From the NCBI GenBank assembly GCA_963965975.1, contig OZ014421.1, positions 1,059,001 through 1,123,000 on the forward strand: a stretch of 64,000 nt of DNA, in the 5' to 3' direction. Below, one piece after another: positions 11,260 to 22,192 of the stretch. A model generated the notes under the pieces. The model did no database searches and was not told the origin of the DNA. It was given only the letters and a program-made list of their open reading frames with translations. Position 1 is the stretch's first letter. Each line of letters starts with the position of its first letter. The translations under genes were made by a program, and so were the position numbers. Source of the stretch: Xestospongia bergquistia (lineage: Eukaryota; Porifera; Demospongiae; Haplosclerida; Petrosiidae).

Positions 11260-11336
11260 TATAATATACATATCAAATGTTCCATCAACATATATATGGC
11301 CCTTGCTTTTGAGAGGAATATTATGATCACATTAAA
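11102..11336. repeat. Inverted TA-bearing segment with 17-bp inverted ends
   Basis: TTTAATGTGATCATAAT at 11102-11118 is the exact reverse complement of 11320-11336. The enclosed segment, including its TA tract, is the reverse complement of about 12026-12232. It therefore is a flipped copy of the segment that lies in direct orientation in the two neighbouring repeat units. Confidence 0.8.
11225..11253. repeat. (TA)n microsatellite
   Basis: About 14 TA units inside the inverted segment. Confidence 0.9.
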
Positions 11337-12079
11337 AGATTGTTTTTGGTGAGTAGGATAAGGGGTGACCTGTACATGTTTGTAATTGTCAAGTGATCTA
11401 TCACTAGATCTACTTAAACATTAATTGTTTATTATAATAGAAATGATAACTTTATAATTAATATACTTACTATCTAACAATAACACAGTAAATGGAACAT
11501 TGCATAAAATAATTGTTAAGACAACACAGTTATCTTGTTAATGTTACTACACCACTATTATATATAAGATATAACAATTATATGAATAAAATGTAATCAA
11601 TAAAATTAAGGTTGTCTGAATTAACACTAGACTGTTTTGTCATATCAATCTATATCAATAATCTACACCTCAACAATTAATGCAGACATCAATAAGAGGA
11701 CATCAATAAGTCTCCTTGACACACCCACACATTGTAATTAAAAATAACATACACTATGATAATGAACTTAGTTTATAAATTAATAAAAATAAATAATGTT
11801 TCAAATGACAGTGATTGCTTTTGTTAAAATGAATCTTTAGATGTTTAGTAAAATAGAATTATTTTGAATAGACTTGAGACAATCTGATAAGGTGTTCTAA
11901 TTTTTTGAATCACTACACTATACCTGAACAATTTATTATAAATCTTTGTCCTATGAACCAATCTCTAGTGGTAACATCATCTTGCTACCTGTTTATGGTT
12001 ATTTTTCAGAACCTAAAATATTTCTCTCAAAAGCAAGGGCCATATATATGTTGATGGAACATTTGATATATATATTATA

Positions 12080-12084
<5 letters not shown>

Positions 12085-12126
<42 letters not shown>
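12085..12126. repeat. (TA)n microsatellite
   Basis: About 20 TA units in repeat unit 1, with one interruption. Confidence 0.9.
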
Positions 12127-12129
<3 letters not shown>

Positions 12130-13193
12130 TTTTTTAAGTTTAACATTTAATTATTCTTTTAAACCAAAATGGAAAGATTGTTAATCATATATTCTGAACA
12201 CTCCCTATTAATCATACATGTTTATGAATCATATTATGATCACATTAAAAGATTGTTTTTGTCATGTGTCTGTTGTTATAAGCTGTCACATAGTGAATGG
12301 AGTAAGAGGTGATCTGTACACTAATTGTAATTGTCAAGTAATGTATGTAAACATTAACAGTTTTTTATAATAGAAATGATAACTTTATAATTAATATACT
12401 TACTAGCTAACAATAACACTGTAAATAGAACATTGTATAAAATAATTGTTGAGACATGGTGAGTAGGATAAGAGGTGACCTGTACATGTTTGTAATTGTC
12501 AAGTGATCTATCACTAGATGTACTTAAACATTAACTGTTTATTATAATAGAAATGATAACTTTATAATTAATATACTTACCACCTAAAAATAACACAGTA
12601 AATGGAACATTGCATAAAATAATTGTTAAGACAACACAGTTATCTTGTTAATGTTACTACACTACTATTATATATAAGATATAACAATTATATGAATAAA
12701 ATGTAATCAATTAAATTAAGGTTGTCTGAATTAACACTAGACTGCTTTGTCATATCAATCTGTATCAATAATCTACACCTCAACAATTAATGCAGACATC
12801 AATAAGAGGACATCAATAAGTCTCCTTGACACACCCACACATTGTAATTAAAAATAACATACACTATGATAATGAACTTGATTTATAAATTAATAAAAAT
12901 AAATAATATTTCAAATGACAGTGATTGCTTTTGTTAAAATGAATCTTTAGATGTTTAGTAAAATAGAATTATTTTGAATAGACTTGAAACAATCTGATAA
13001 GGTGTTGTAAATTTTTGAATCACTACACTATACCTGAACAATTTATTATAAATCTTTGTCCTATGAACCAATCTCTAGTGGTAACATCATCTTGCTACCT
13101 GTTTATGGTTATTTTTCAGAACCTAAAATATTCCTCTCAAAAGCAAGGGCCATATATATGTTGATGGAACATTTGATATATATATTATATATA

Positions 13194-13197
<4 letters not shown>

Positions 13198-13274
<77 letters not shown>
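13198..13274. repeat. (TA)n microsatellite
   Basis: About 38 TA units in repeat unit 2. It is the expanded counterpart of the tract at 12085-12126. Confidence 0.95.
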
Positions 13275-13277
<3 letters not shown>

Positions 13278-13948
13278 TTTTTTAAGTTTAACATTCAATT
13301 ATACTTTTAAACCAAAATGGAAAGATTGTTAATCATATATTCTGAACACTCCCTATTAATCATACATGTTTATGAATCATATTATTGATTATGATCACAT
13401 TAAAAGATTGTTTTGTCATGTGTCTGTATTATAAGCTGTCACATAGTGAGTGGAGTAAGAGGTGATCTGTACACTAATTGTAATTGTCAAGTAATGAATG
13501 TAAACATTAACAGTTTTTTATAATAGAAATGATAACTTTATAATTAATATACTTACTAGCTAACAATAACACTGTAAATTGAACATTGTATAAAATAATT
13601 GTTGAGACATGGTGAGTAGGATAAGAGGTGACCTGTACATGTTTGTAATTGTCAAGTGATCTATCACTAGATGTACTTAAACATTAAATGTTTATTATAG
13701 TAGAAATGATAACTTTATAATTAATATACTTACTATCTAACAATAACACAGTAAATGGAACATTGTATAAAATACTTGTTAAGACAACACAGTTATCTTG
13801 TTAATGTTACTACACTACTATTATATATAAGATATAACAATTATATGAATAAAATGTAATCAATAAAATTAAGGTTGTCTGAATTAACACTAGACTGTTT
13901 TGTCATATCAATCTATATCAATAATCTACACCTCAACAATTAATGCAT

Positions 13949-16270
13949 GCTAATATACCTAATGAACACTCCTATATATCTCTGTTAAGAAAATTTACAA
14001 ATATTTATCTAAAAACAAATAAATAGATGTTAATTATATTTATAGTATATCATATTTAGTTTATTAAAAAGATTAATGATTGTTTTGGCTTTACCAATCC
14101 ATATACAAACTACACTGAAGTATATGCATATACTCCATTACAATGAAGTGTATGTAAAAACTATATAGTAACAGTCCTGGCCCAGTATATACAATGTTCA
14201 TTAGTTCAATCAATAATAAACTATATGAACAATCAAATCCAAAATACATTAATAATCAAAACATTTATTGTTTATTTTTTGCATCTAATAAGTTTACTAT
14301 ATGCAACCAGTAAAACTATATATTGATTTAATCAATCAATCAATGTTTACAATGTGATTATAAAAGCAATATCATATTAATGTAAATTTTGCAAACATAA
14401 TCATTCACTGTTTGTTGTAATAGAAAAGAAAATTAATCTACTTACTAACCAACAATAACACAATAAATAGAAAATTGTATAAAATAATTGTTAAGACAAT
14501 ATAATTATATTATTATTTTTACTACACTACTATTATATATAAGATATAACAATGATATGAATGATATGTAATCAGCAAATGTTAATCTAGTGCTATTGTC
14601 CTACCTGTAATTTAAGAAGACGAGATGATAATGACAAAGAATGTATTTAATTTTTCTTGATGATATGATGATATGATCATAACGACAAATATTACTGAGA
14701 TTACTCAAGACAAATAAGTCATCAAGTGCCTATTAAAGACATGTGATAATTGTGACATCTACCAAAAATCAGGTAAATATGATAGAATGTATGTAATGTA
14801 GAATAACAAAAATCAATTAATAATGTATATTAAGGAGCACTCTATATATATCAGTAAAATGAAACTTTAAATCTACATTTAATCTAAAAGCTGTTAAAAG
14901 AAATAAGCTGGTTTTACTGATAAATAGAATTTTTGTTGAATAAATCCCCACAATATATAAATTCATTAAAGTATTTGTTTAAATGTATTACTCAGCCATT
15001 ATCTGTTTAACTCTGCATGGCCATGCCCATTTTATGATATTAACATTAAATGTAACAAAAACAGGAAATAACTATATCTTACATCAAAGTATTACCCCTG
15101 GAACTTAGCAGACACATATTTATCTTTCTTCTTGACATTGGAGGTCTATATGATAATACATTAGTATTACTAACTTAATTACCACTGGATCATCACTTAC
15201 CAGTATAATTCAACTCACTTAAGCTTCTTACTTGTAATGAGTTCCATATAAAAACAGCTCTGGCCTAAAACACTAATGGGTTAACTATCAAAACAATATG
15301 ATGTTTACTTTTTACATGAAATAAGTTTGTTAAATGCAAACATAATAATGATTAAATCAACCAATCAATGTTTAAAGTTATGTATATATATATATATATA
15401 TATAATGTTTACATTTAAGTAACTTATTATATATAAAATATAACAATTATATGAATGACATATAATCAAACAGTGTTAATTTAGTGCTATTGTGATACCT
15501 GAATGATAGTGGTAGTTATGTTATTGAGGTTGCTTTATGATGATATGATTGATGAAAACAAGTGCAATTAAGGTTGCTCAAGATAATTATGTCATCAAAT
15601 GCTATTGAGATACCTCAAAGGCACAAGATAATGTGACATCTACAGAAACTTGGGTAAAAATCATAAAATGTACGGTATTACATAGACCAATTAATAATGC
15701 TATATTTCAGACCAAAATCAAACTTTACATCTACACATTAACTGAAAGCTGTAAACTAAACAAGCTGTTTATCTGATACATGGACATTTTGGTTGAATGA
15801 ATCTCTACAAAATATAATTAAATTGAAACATTGTTTGAACATGTTATCTAATAATTATCTGTTTAACTCTGACCACACCCATTTCATTGTATCATCATGA
15901 AAATATTACAAAAAAGGGTGTAACTCTAAGTTATATTAATTTATTAAGACTGGAACTTAGTAGATACATGACTTCCTTCCTTCTTAGCATTGTAGACCTG
16001 TGTGATAAGAATACATTAGTATTACTACCTTCAATACATTATCAATAAACAGTGTTACTGCCTCAGATTATTTTACTACTAACTTACATTTAATAAACTC
16101 CATAGTAATAGCTCTGGCCCAAATTAAACAGAGAATAAGTAATGAAGACAATATGTTGTATATTTTTGCAGTAATAAGTTTGTTAAATATAACCAGTATA
16201 ACCATATATTGATTAAATCAACCAATCAATTATTATTGTGTTATATAATATATATATATATATATATTAT
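13949..16270. repeat. Spacer modules shared with two other spacers
   Basis: By eye, about 14100-15380 closely matches about 35590-36890, and about 15420-16240 closely matches about 27580-28350. Shared marks are TTCCTTCCTTCTTAGCATTG and ATATTGATTAAATCAACCAA. All copies are in the same orientation. No coding sequence, tRNA or other gene seen. Confidence 0.7.
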
Positions 16271-16776
16271 ATATATACTTTTATACTCTTCTGTCTTTTC
16301 TTCAATGAGTACACTAACATTTTAATCATACTTTAATTGAAGTAACAATCAAAATGTAATATCCAGCCACTCCTATATTAACTAGCAGAAACAACTTTAT
16401 AAATATATTATTAATCCATACACCCACTATTAATCATTTACCATATTATTGACTGTGAATACCTTAAATTGTTATTCAATATGTCTTTATTGTGACAGGT
16501 AGTCACATGAAGAGTATGGAAGGAAATAACTTGTCTACTATTTGTAAATGTCAATTGATCTGTCACTAGATGTACATTAATATTAACTGTTTGTTATAAC
16601 AGAAAAGGTGACTTTATAATTAGTAATCATTAGCAAACAATAACACAATGAATGTAGCATTGCTGTACTTAAAAGTCAATTGTTAAAATAATACAATTTC
16701 TTATTATTCTTACTACATTGCTACTACCTATAAAATATGACAGCAATACATGTAATCAGCAAAAGTTTCTGCAGCA
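16271..16776 (-). other. 3' flank of G3
   Basis: Matches the 3' flanks of the other family genes (CCAGCCACTCC block near 16364, ACAATAACACAATGAATGTAG near 16638) and begins directly after a TA tract. Unlike the flanks of G2 and G4-G7, no membrane-domain remnant precedes it. Only a variant AATAAG-type poly(A) signal is seen near 16700. Confidence 0.6.
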
Positions 16777-19700
16777 CTAATCATCTTGATCAAACAGTAT
16801 TGATTCTCGTTTCATTCCTACTGACACCACTGACATTGAAATAGATCTTTTTTCACCATCGGGGGATTTTGGATGCATTAAAGGAAGTTCCATATCATTA
16901 GAAGTAGGTGGTGGAGGTTTCTTGAATATTTTTTTGACTTTTATGATTTGTTGCTGCCAATTAGACTTGAAGACACGATCCCAGACATTATAGAACATCA
17001 GACGATCCCAGACATGATATAATATAATACCACAGAAAATGATAAATGATAATAATACTGAAACAAAACTTGACCATTGTCTCTTGGAATCATTATTGTT
17101 GGTAGAAGTTTCTTCATTCATATAAGCCATAAACATGAGGTTAAGAATGAAAAATTTTTCGAGAAAATCCAAAGGAAAATGTCGATATATTTCCTTCAAA
17201 AGGAAATACATGAAGACAATGATGATCAGAATAGATGCTAAGACATCATAGCTTGCAGTAGAGTTAGTATTTAGTGACACAACCAGTGCTAAGATAACAC
17301 GAAGTAGCAGTAAAAAGCCAGTCCAAAAACGACATTTGTCCTTATATGGACCTCCATATGCATCAAAGATTGGTCTCACATTTGTTAACAACTTTTGGAA
17401 GTAGCACATGTATTTTGATAAAGGTCCTTCAAATAATGGTATAGTAAGAAGGTAGAAGGTGTATGGAATAATAAGTAAAATGAGTACAGTCAGTGAGAAC
17501 AGGAACAATAAAAGATGACAACCTTCTAGATAGTTGACATTAGCGTCAAAATACCACCTCAATAATGAGTCAGTATTATTCTTATCATCACTACATGGAA
17601 TTTCAACCCAATAAAGGGCCTGGACAACAGTGTGTATTAGTTTTGTATAAGAGAGAAGGATCATAGTTGCTATGACTGGAATTATTTGTCTTCCAACAAG
17701 TCGAACCATTTTGGTAGAATATCGTAATGATATTATGATAAGTATTAGGAGAAACCAAATGTAGGCTGGAAAGACAAACTGAAGCCATGCTTTGATACAA
17801 GAATCCATACCATGATAGAAACATGTGTTTATACCTAAGTCAAGATTGACCCAGGAAATGAACTGACTAAGAAATGGTATGGTACCTTTAGGAAAAAAGA
17901 CATGTTCGTATAGTTTGACAACATTAGCATAGAATATAAGTCCATTGATTGTACCCACAGACACAGTTAAGTTCAAAACAATGATAAAAGCTATCACTGC
18001 TATACCAGCTAAAGTAAATGGAATGATAAGAGCTATGTAGTTATTAGTACATTGTCCACATTGATTGGAACCTAACGTAAGACTGAATCCTTTAGAACAT
18101 TGTCCACAGAGTACTCCATCTCGATTATGAAGACATTGTTTGTTATGATAGTTAAGTATAAAACTAACATTATTCTTATTACAATAATCAAAGGGGCAGT
18201 TAGGATAAACAATAAGACAGTTTGAATCATTTTCATAACCAATCCACATATCACCAATTCTTGTTATAACTAGAGTGTCATTATCACAAGTTATTGAATC
18301 TGAATTTAATTCAGATCTACAAACACAAGTATCATTTTCTAATGGATACCCATTAGGACAGGGCTCAATAGTAACATCAATGACTTTAGCATAAGGGTCA
18401 TATAAAGGTTCATGGATTGAACTATTAAGTGTAGCATAGACTTGAGTTTTGTTCAATGAAGGGTTTGTTATTAACTTGAAAATTATATTAGTACAATTTG
18501 CATTTAGTCTATTGTTGGCATATTGCAGAGTGGATGAGTTCTCCGATAAATTCAATTTTATCACACCCTCTTTTAAGCTATCTTTTAGACCAACTATAGC
18601 TAGTGAGATGTTGACATTAACCCCAGGTATTGCGAATATACTGATGTCTTCAATAGAGCAATTTAGTTCATGTGATTCACAAAAACAGACTTGAATAGGA
18701 TCTGATGTCACTACTGATAAACCTGTCTGCTGAGGATAGTAAAATAGGTGATCAAAGTAAAGTGTGCTTGTACAATCATCAATTTTACCACCATATAGGA
18801 CATCACCAGATATGTCAGCTGTATTGTTGACAAAATATAACACTGTTTTTTTATCATTAGGATCATGATGAGGAATAACTTTAAAGGTGCAATCGGTTGT
18901 ATTTTCTATATCAAGAACTTTTGATACAAAGATTCCTCCACCTGACACACTGGCATGATTATTGACAAATGATATATTGGTATGTTCTTTTATTATTAGT
19001 TGGGAAGATTCATATAAAGCAATACCTCCACCATAAATGCCTGAATTGTTTAGAAACATGTCATGTCTATCAAATGTTATTAGACTATTGACACCAACTA
19101 AACCAGTTGTGTTATGATTACTAACTTCAATTTGGTCAAATGTAACATTATTAATGTTTTTTAATGTCACAGCAGATTGATATATTTTTTGATATACATA
19201 ACAGTTATTGATTACTTCGTTGGAAAGGATTAAAACATTTGTGAAATGAAAGCTACTTGTTGAAGTTGAAATTGCTCGATAAGAGAGATACAAACCTGAT
19301 GCATAGCATGCAGAATTGTTGGATATAATGCAGTTGCTAAACTTATTGCTACTACTTCTTGTGTACAAATAAATGAACACTCCTCCTCCATAAGACTGAG
19401 CACTATTACAATATATGTTGCAGTTAATAAGCGCAATATTACCATTGTCTGAGAATAGTGTAATGTACAGTCCTGCTCCATTATACTGAGCAGTATTCTT
19501 GTATAAAGTGCAGTTAAAAAACTCAATACTAACACTTCCTCTGATTGAATAAATAGCCACTCCTCCACCATCAGAGTATTGAGCAGTATTGTTGGATATT
19601 CTGCAGTTACTAAACTCAATACTGCCATTCCCATACGAATAAATGTCCACTCCTCCTCCATCATAACGTGCAGAATTGTTGTATATAGTGCAGCTACTAA

Positions 19701-21939
19701 ACTCAATACTGCCATTCCCATACAAATATAAGTCCACTCCTCCTCCTCCTCTATAACGTGCAGCATTGTTGTATATAGTGCAATTACTAAACTCAATACT
19801 GCCATTCCCATACGAATATAACTCCACTCCTCCTCCACTATAACGTGCAGTATTGTTGTATATAGTGCAGCTACTAAACTCAATACTGCCATTCCCATAC
19901 GAATATAAGTCCACTCCTCCTCCTTCTCCATAACGTGCAGCATTGTTGTATATAGTGCAGTTACTAAACTCAGTACTGCCATCCCCATATGAATTAATGT
20001 CCACTCCTCCTCCTCCATAACGTGCAGCATTGTTGTATATAGTGCAGGTACTAAACTCGATATTGCCTTTCCCATATGTAGAAATGTCCACTCCTCCTAT
20101 ATCATAACGTGCAGTATTGTTGTATATAGTGCAGTTACTAAACTCAATACTGCCATTCCCATACAAATATAAGTCCACTCCTCCTCCTCCTCTATAACGT
20201 GCAGCATTGTTGTATATAGTGCAGTTACTAAACTCAATACTGCCATTCCCATACGAATAAATGTCCACTCCTCCTCCATCATAACGTGCAGAATTGTTGT
20301 ATATAGTGCAGCTACTAAACTCAATACTGCCATTCCCATACAAATATAAGTCCACTCCTCCTCCTCCTCTATAACGTGCAGTATTGTTGTATATAGTGCA
20401 GTTACTAAACTCAATACTGCCATTCCCATACGAATTTAAGTCCACTCCTCCTCCTCCTCTATAACGTGCAGTATTGTTGTATATAGTGCAGTTGCTAAAC
20501 TCAATACTGCCATTCCAATACGAATTTAAGTCCACTCCTCCTCCTCCATAATGTGCAGTATTGCTGCGTATAGTGCAGTCACTAAACTCGATATTGCCAT
20601 TCCCATATATATAAATGTCCATTCCTCCTCCATACAATGCAGTATTGTTGTATATAGTGCAGTTACTAAGCTCAATACTGCCATTCCCATATGTAGAAAT
20701 GTCCACTCCTCCTCCATCATACCATGCAGTATTGTTGTATATAGTGCAGTTACTAAGTTCAATACTGCCATTCCCATATGTATATATGTCCATTCCTCCT
20801 CCATACCATGCAGTATTGTTGTATATAGTGCAGTTACTAAGCTCAATACTGCCATTCCCATATGTAGAAATGTCCACTCCTCCTCCATCATACCACGAAG
20901 TATTGTTGTATATAGTGCAGTTACTAAGCTCAATACTGCCATTCCCATATGTATAAATGTCCATTCCTCCTCCAAACTGTGCAGTATTGTTGTATATAGT
21001 GCAGTTACTAAACTTAATACTGCCATTCCTATATGTAGAAATGTCCATTCCTCCTCCATAACGTGCGGTATTGTTGTATATAGTGCAGTTACTAAACTCA
21101 ACACTACCACCTCCATGCAAGCTAATATTCACTCCTCCTCCAGACAAAGCAATATTGTTTGAAAATATACTATTTTTAATGATTAGATCAGCTTCACTAT
21201 TATTACCATACCAAAAATACATACCATATCCTAAGCCCAGTGAAAAATGTGATTTCAAAATAGTAACTCTAGAGAGTCTTTTAAGCTGGTCATCATTGAC
21301 AATTAATGTATTGCCTGAGATTCCATTATTCACAAATGAGGAATTATCAATTAACACATCAAAGGCATTAACTATAACAAGTCCATGACCTGAACTATTC
21401 TGGACTGAAATACACTCTAATGTGACACTATTGATGTCAACAAAGAAGAAGCTAACTCTATGATATAGATACCAGTAAAACCCACCAGGATTGTGGGGGA
21501 TTTCTTGGAGACTGATATAATTATCGAACCCACAGGTTGCTACTGTTAATGATTTAATTGTAATATTACCACTACTACTAAATCGTATACCAGTTCTGTT
21601 GCTATCACTACACATTATTACTGAGGTAGATTGCATAACTGTCTCATGAAAGCCTTGTTCTATATGACCCATTCCCTGTAGAGTTATATTACTTACGTTG
21701 CTGATATTTAATATACCTTGTAGAGTATGAGTTCCCTGTAGAAAGTAGAAGATGGCATCATCAGTGAAGTAAGATGCACTATAAGCAGTATAGTAGGAGA
21801 GGTCATGACAAGGTAGATCAGTAGAAGGACAAGATTCTCCATTTGGAGCTGCAGAGACATAATACTCAGAAGCAGTAACATATCCACTGTAGATATACAG
21901 TATAACTGATGTTATATAATAGATATGACACCAGCTCAT
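16777..21939 (-). CDS. G3: longest intact beta-helix multi-pass membrane protein
   Basis: 1720 residues in one uninterrupted exon. Order: signal peptide 1-23 (MSWCHIYYITSV..VTAS); cap with CPS..PCH; degenerate helix region; about 21 rungs (270-885) of type NGSIEFSNCTIYNNTARYGGGGVDIYSYG; a post-helix region with NNTADISGDVLYGGK and the VCFCES..NCS segment (about 990-1110); a Cys-rich module (1190-1300) with CPFDYC, QCLHNR and LCGQC; about nine membrane helices (1301-1656); and a basic, proline/serine-rich tail ending ESILFDQDD. Similar beta-helix/Cys-rich/polytopic proteins are, to my recollection, common and uncharacterised in sponge and cnidarian genomes. The likely role is a heavily glycosylated surface receptor or adhesin; ligand and signalling are unknown. 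The start is set by the signal peptide and upstream promoter. Confidence 0.93.
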   Translation of the reverse strand: MSWCHIYYITSVILYIYSGYVTASEYYVSAAPNGESCPSTDLPCHDLSYYTAYSASYFTDDAIFYFLQGTHTLQGILNISNVSNITLQGMGHIEQGFHETVMQSTSVIMCSDSNRTGIRFSSSGNITIKSLTVATCGFDNYISLQEIPHNPGGFYWYLYHRVSFFFVDINSVTLECISVQNSSGHGLVIVNAFDVLIDNSSFVNNGISGNTLIVNDDQLKRLSRVTILKSHFSLGLGYGMYFWYGNNSEADLIIKNSIFSNNIALSGGGVNISLHGGGSVEFSNCTIYNNTARYGGGMDISTYRNGSIKFSNCTIYNNTAQFGGGMDIYTYGNGSIELSNCTIYNNTSWYDGGGVDISTYGNGSIELSNCTIYNNTAWYGGGMDIYTYGNGSIELSNCTIYNNTAWYDGGGVDISTYGNGSIELSNCTIYNNTALYGGGMDIYIYGNGNIEFSDCTIRSNTAHYGGGGVDLNSYWNGSIEFSNCTIYNNTARYRGGGGVDLNSYGNGSIEFSNCTIYNNTARYRGGGGVDLYLYGNGSIEFSSCTIYNNSARYDGGGVDIYSYGNGSIEFSNCTIYNNAARYRGGGGVDLYLYGNGSIEFSNCTIYNNTARYDIGGVDISTYGKGNIEFSTCTIYNNAARYGGGGVDINSYGDGSTEFSNCTIYNNAARYGEGGGVDLYSYGNGSIEFSSCTIYNNTARYSGGGVELYSYGNGSIEFSNCTIYNNAARYRGGGGVDLYLYGNGSIEFSSCTIYNNSARYDGGGVDIYSYGNGSIEFSNCRISNNTAQYSDGGGVAIYSIRGSVSIEFFNCTLYKNTAQYNGAGLYITLFSDNGNIALINCNIYCNSAQSYGGGVFIYLYTRSSSNKFSNCIISNNSACYASGLYLSYRAISTSTSSFHFTNVLILSNEVINNCYVYQKIYQSAVTLKNINNVTFDQIEVSNHNTTGLVGVNSLITFDRHDMFLNNSGIYGGGIALYESSQLIIKEHTNISFVNNHASVSGGGIFVSKVLDIENTTDCTFKVIPHHDPNDKKTVLYFVNNTADISGDVLYGGKIDDCTSTLYFDHLFYYPQQTGLSVVTSDPIQVCFCESHELNCSIEDISIFAIPGVNVNISLAIVGLKDSLKEGVIKLNLSENSSTLQYANNRLNANCTNIIFKLITNPSLNKTQVYATLNSSIHEPLYDPYAKVIDVTIEPCPNGYPLENDTCVCRSELNSDSITCDNDTLVITRIGDMWIGYENDSNCLIVYPNCPFDYCNKNNVSFILNYHNKQCLHNRDGVLCGQCSKGFSLTLGSNQCGQCTNNYIALIIPFTLAGIAVIAFIIVLNLTVSVGTINGLIFYANVVKLYEHVFFPKGTIPFLSQFISWVNLDLGINTCFYHGMDSCIKAWLQFVFPAYIWFLLILIIISLRYSTKMVRLVGRQIIPVIATMILLSYTKLIHTVVQALYWVEIPCSDDKNNTDSLLRWYFDANVNYLEGCHLLLFLFSLTVLILLIIPYTFYLLTIPLFEGPLSKYMCYFQKLLTNVRPIFDAYGGPYKDKCRFWTGFLLLLRVILALVVSLNTNSTASYDVLASILIIIVFMYFLLKEIYRHFPLDFLEKFFILNLMFMAYMNEETSTNNNDSKRQWSSFVSVLLSFIIFCGIILYHVWDRLMFYNVWDRVFKSNWQQQIIKVKKIFKKPPPPTSNDMELPLMHPKSPDGEKRSISMSVVSVGMKRESILFDQDD
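19285..21115 (-). repeat. Rung-coding tandem repeats of G3 (about 21)
   Basis: About 21 units of 84-90 bp. Near-identical rung groups recur: the pair ending RGGGGVDLYLYG and DGGGVDIYSYG appears twice, and alternating GGGMDIYTYG / GGGVDISTYG rungs appear in the N-terminal half. An approximately 150-bp block starting at 19621 recurs essentially unchanged at 20239 (offset 618 bp, seven rungs). Confidence 0.9.
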
Positions 21940-22113
21940 GATGTGGTAGCGTGTTCAACAGTAGATAAATGAAATACTACGAGATTTGTCGATTGTCTCA
22001 AAATTCAAATTCTAGTAGATCTAGATTTTGTTACTTTTATTGTTCTTTATGAGGATCAACCAGATAAAAGTCGATTGATGTCTGAAATTGATGGTTATGG
22101 ACTAACTTTAATG

Positions 22114-22192
22114 CTTTTATATAAAACACAAGACGTCAATGTTTATTCATTAAACAATTTCGTTTACTCTGAAGTTTGAAGGATGGCACGTG
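22114..22192 (-). promoter_or_regulatory. G3 core promoter: TATA, GACGTC, forkhead-like, E-box
   Basis: TTTTATATAAAAG on the gene strand (22114-22126) is about 175 bp above the ATG. Beyond it come GACGTC (22132-22137), a TGTTTATT forkhead-like site read on the plus strand (22139-22147) and CACGTG (22187-22192). Same order and spacing as before G2 and G4-G6. Confidence 0.65.

Larger units (their letters stand above)
10690..13948 (+). repeat. 1.1-kb tandem repeat array
   Basis: Two full units (about 11351-12460 and 12461-13612) and a partial third (13613-13948) share nearly the whole sequence. Anchors are GAGTAGGATAAG at 11351, 12461 and 13613, and AATCTTTGTCCTATG at 11941 and 13051 (spacing 1110). 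A further partial copy lies at about 10690-11030. Each full unit contains a spacer module (ATAATTAATATACTTACTA...) and a TA microsatellite, whose expansion explains the longer second unit. The TATA-encoded Tyr-Ile open frames here are not genes. Confidence 0.85.

Noticed and set aside
11946-13310. Tyr-Ile repeat open frames over TA microsatellites
   Set aside because: Translation of (TA)n only; identical frames lie in duplicated non-coding units.
9451-16270. CRISPR-like array in the repeated spacers
   Set aside because: The repeats are kilobase modules and microsatellites, not short regular repeats with unique spacers, and the genome is animal-type.
19230-20429. Minus-strand frames of MGMAVLSLVTALYTTILH-type repeats
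   Set aside because: Alternative-frame readings of the same rung repeats inside G3. The rung frame joins seamlessly to the signal peptide and membrane domain.
20551-21162. Long open frames on the plus strand opposite the rung repeats (also near 43095, 51492 and 60834)
   Set aside because: They are antisense shadows. A stop-free unit of about 84-90 bp repeated in tandem stays open in more than one frame. They have no signal peptide or outside homology.
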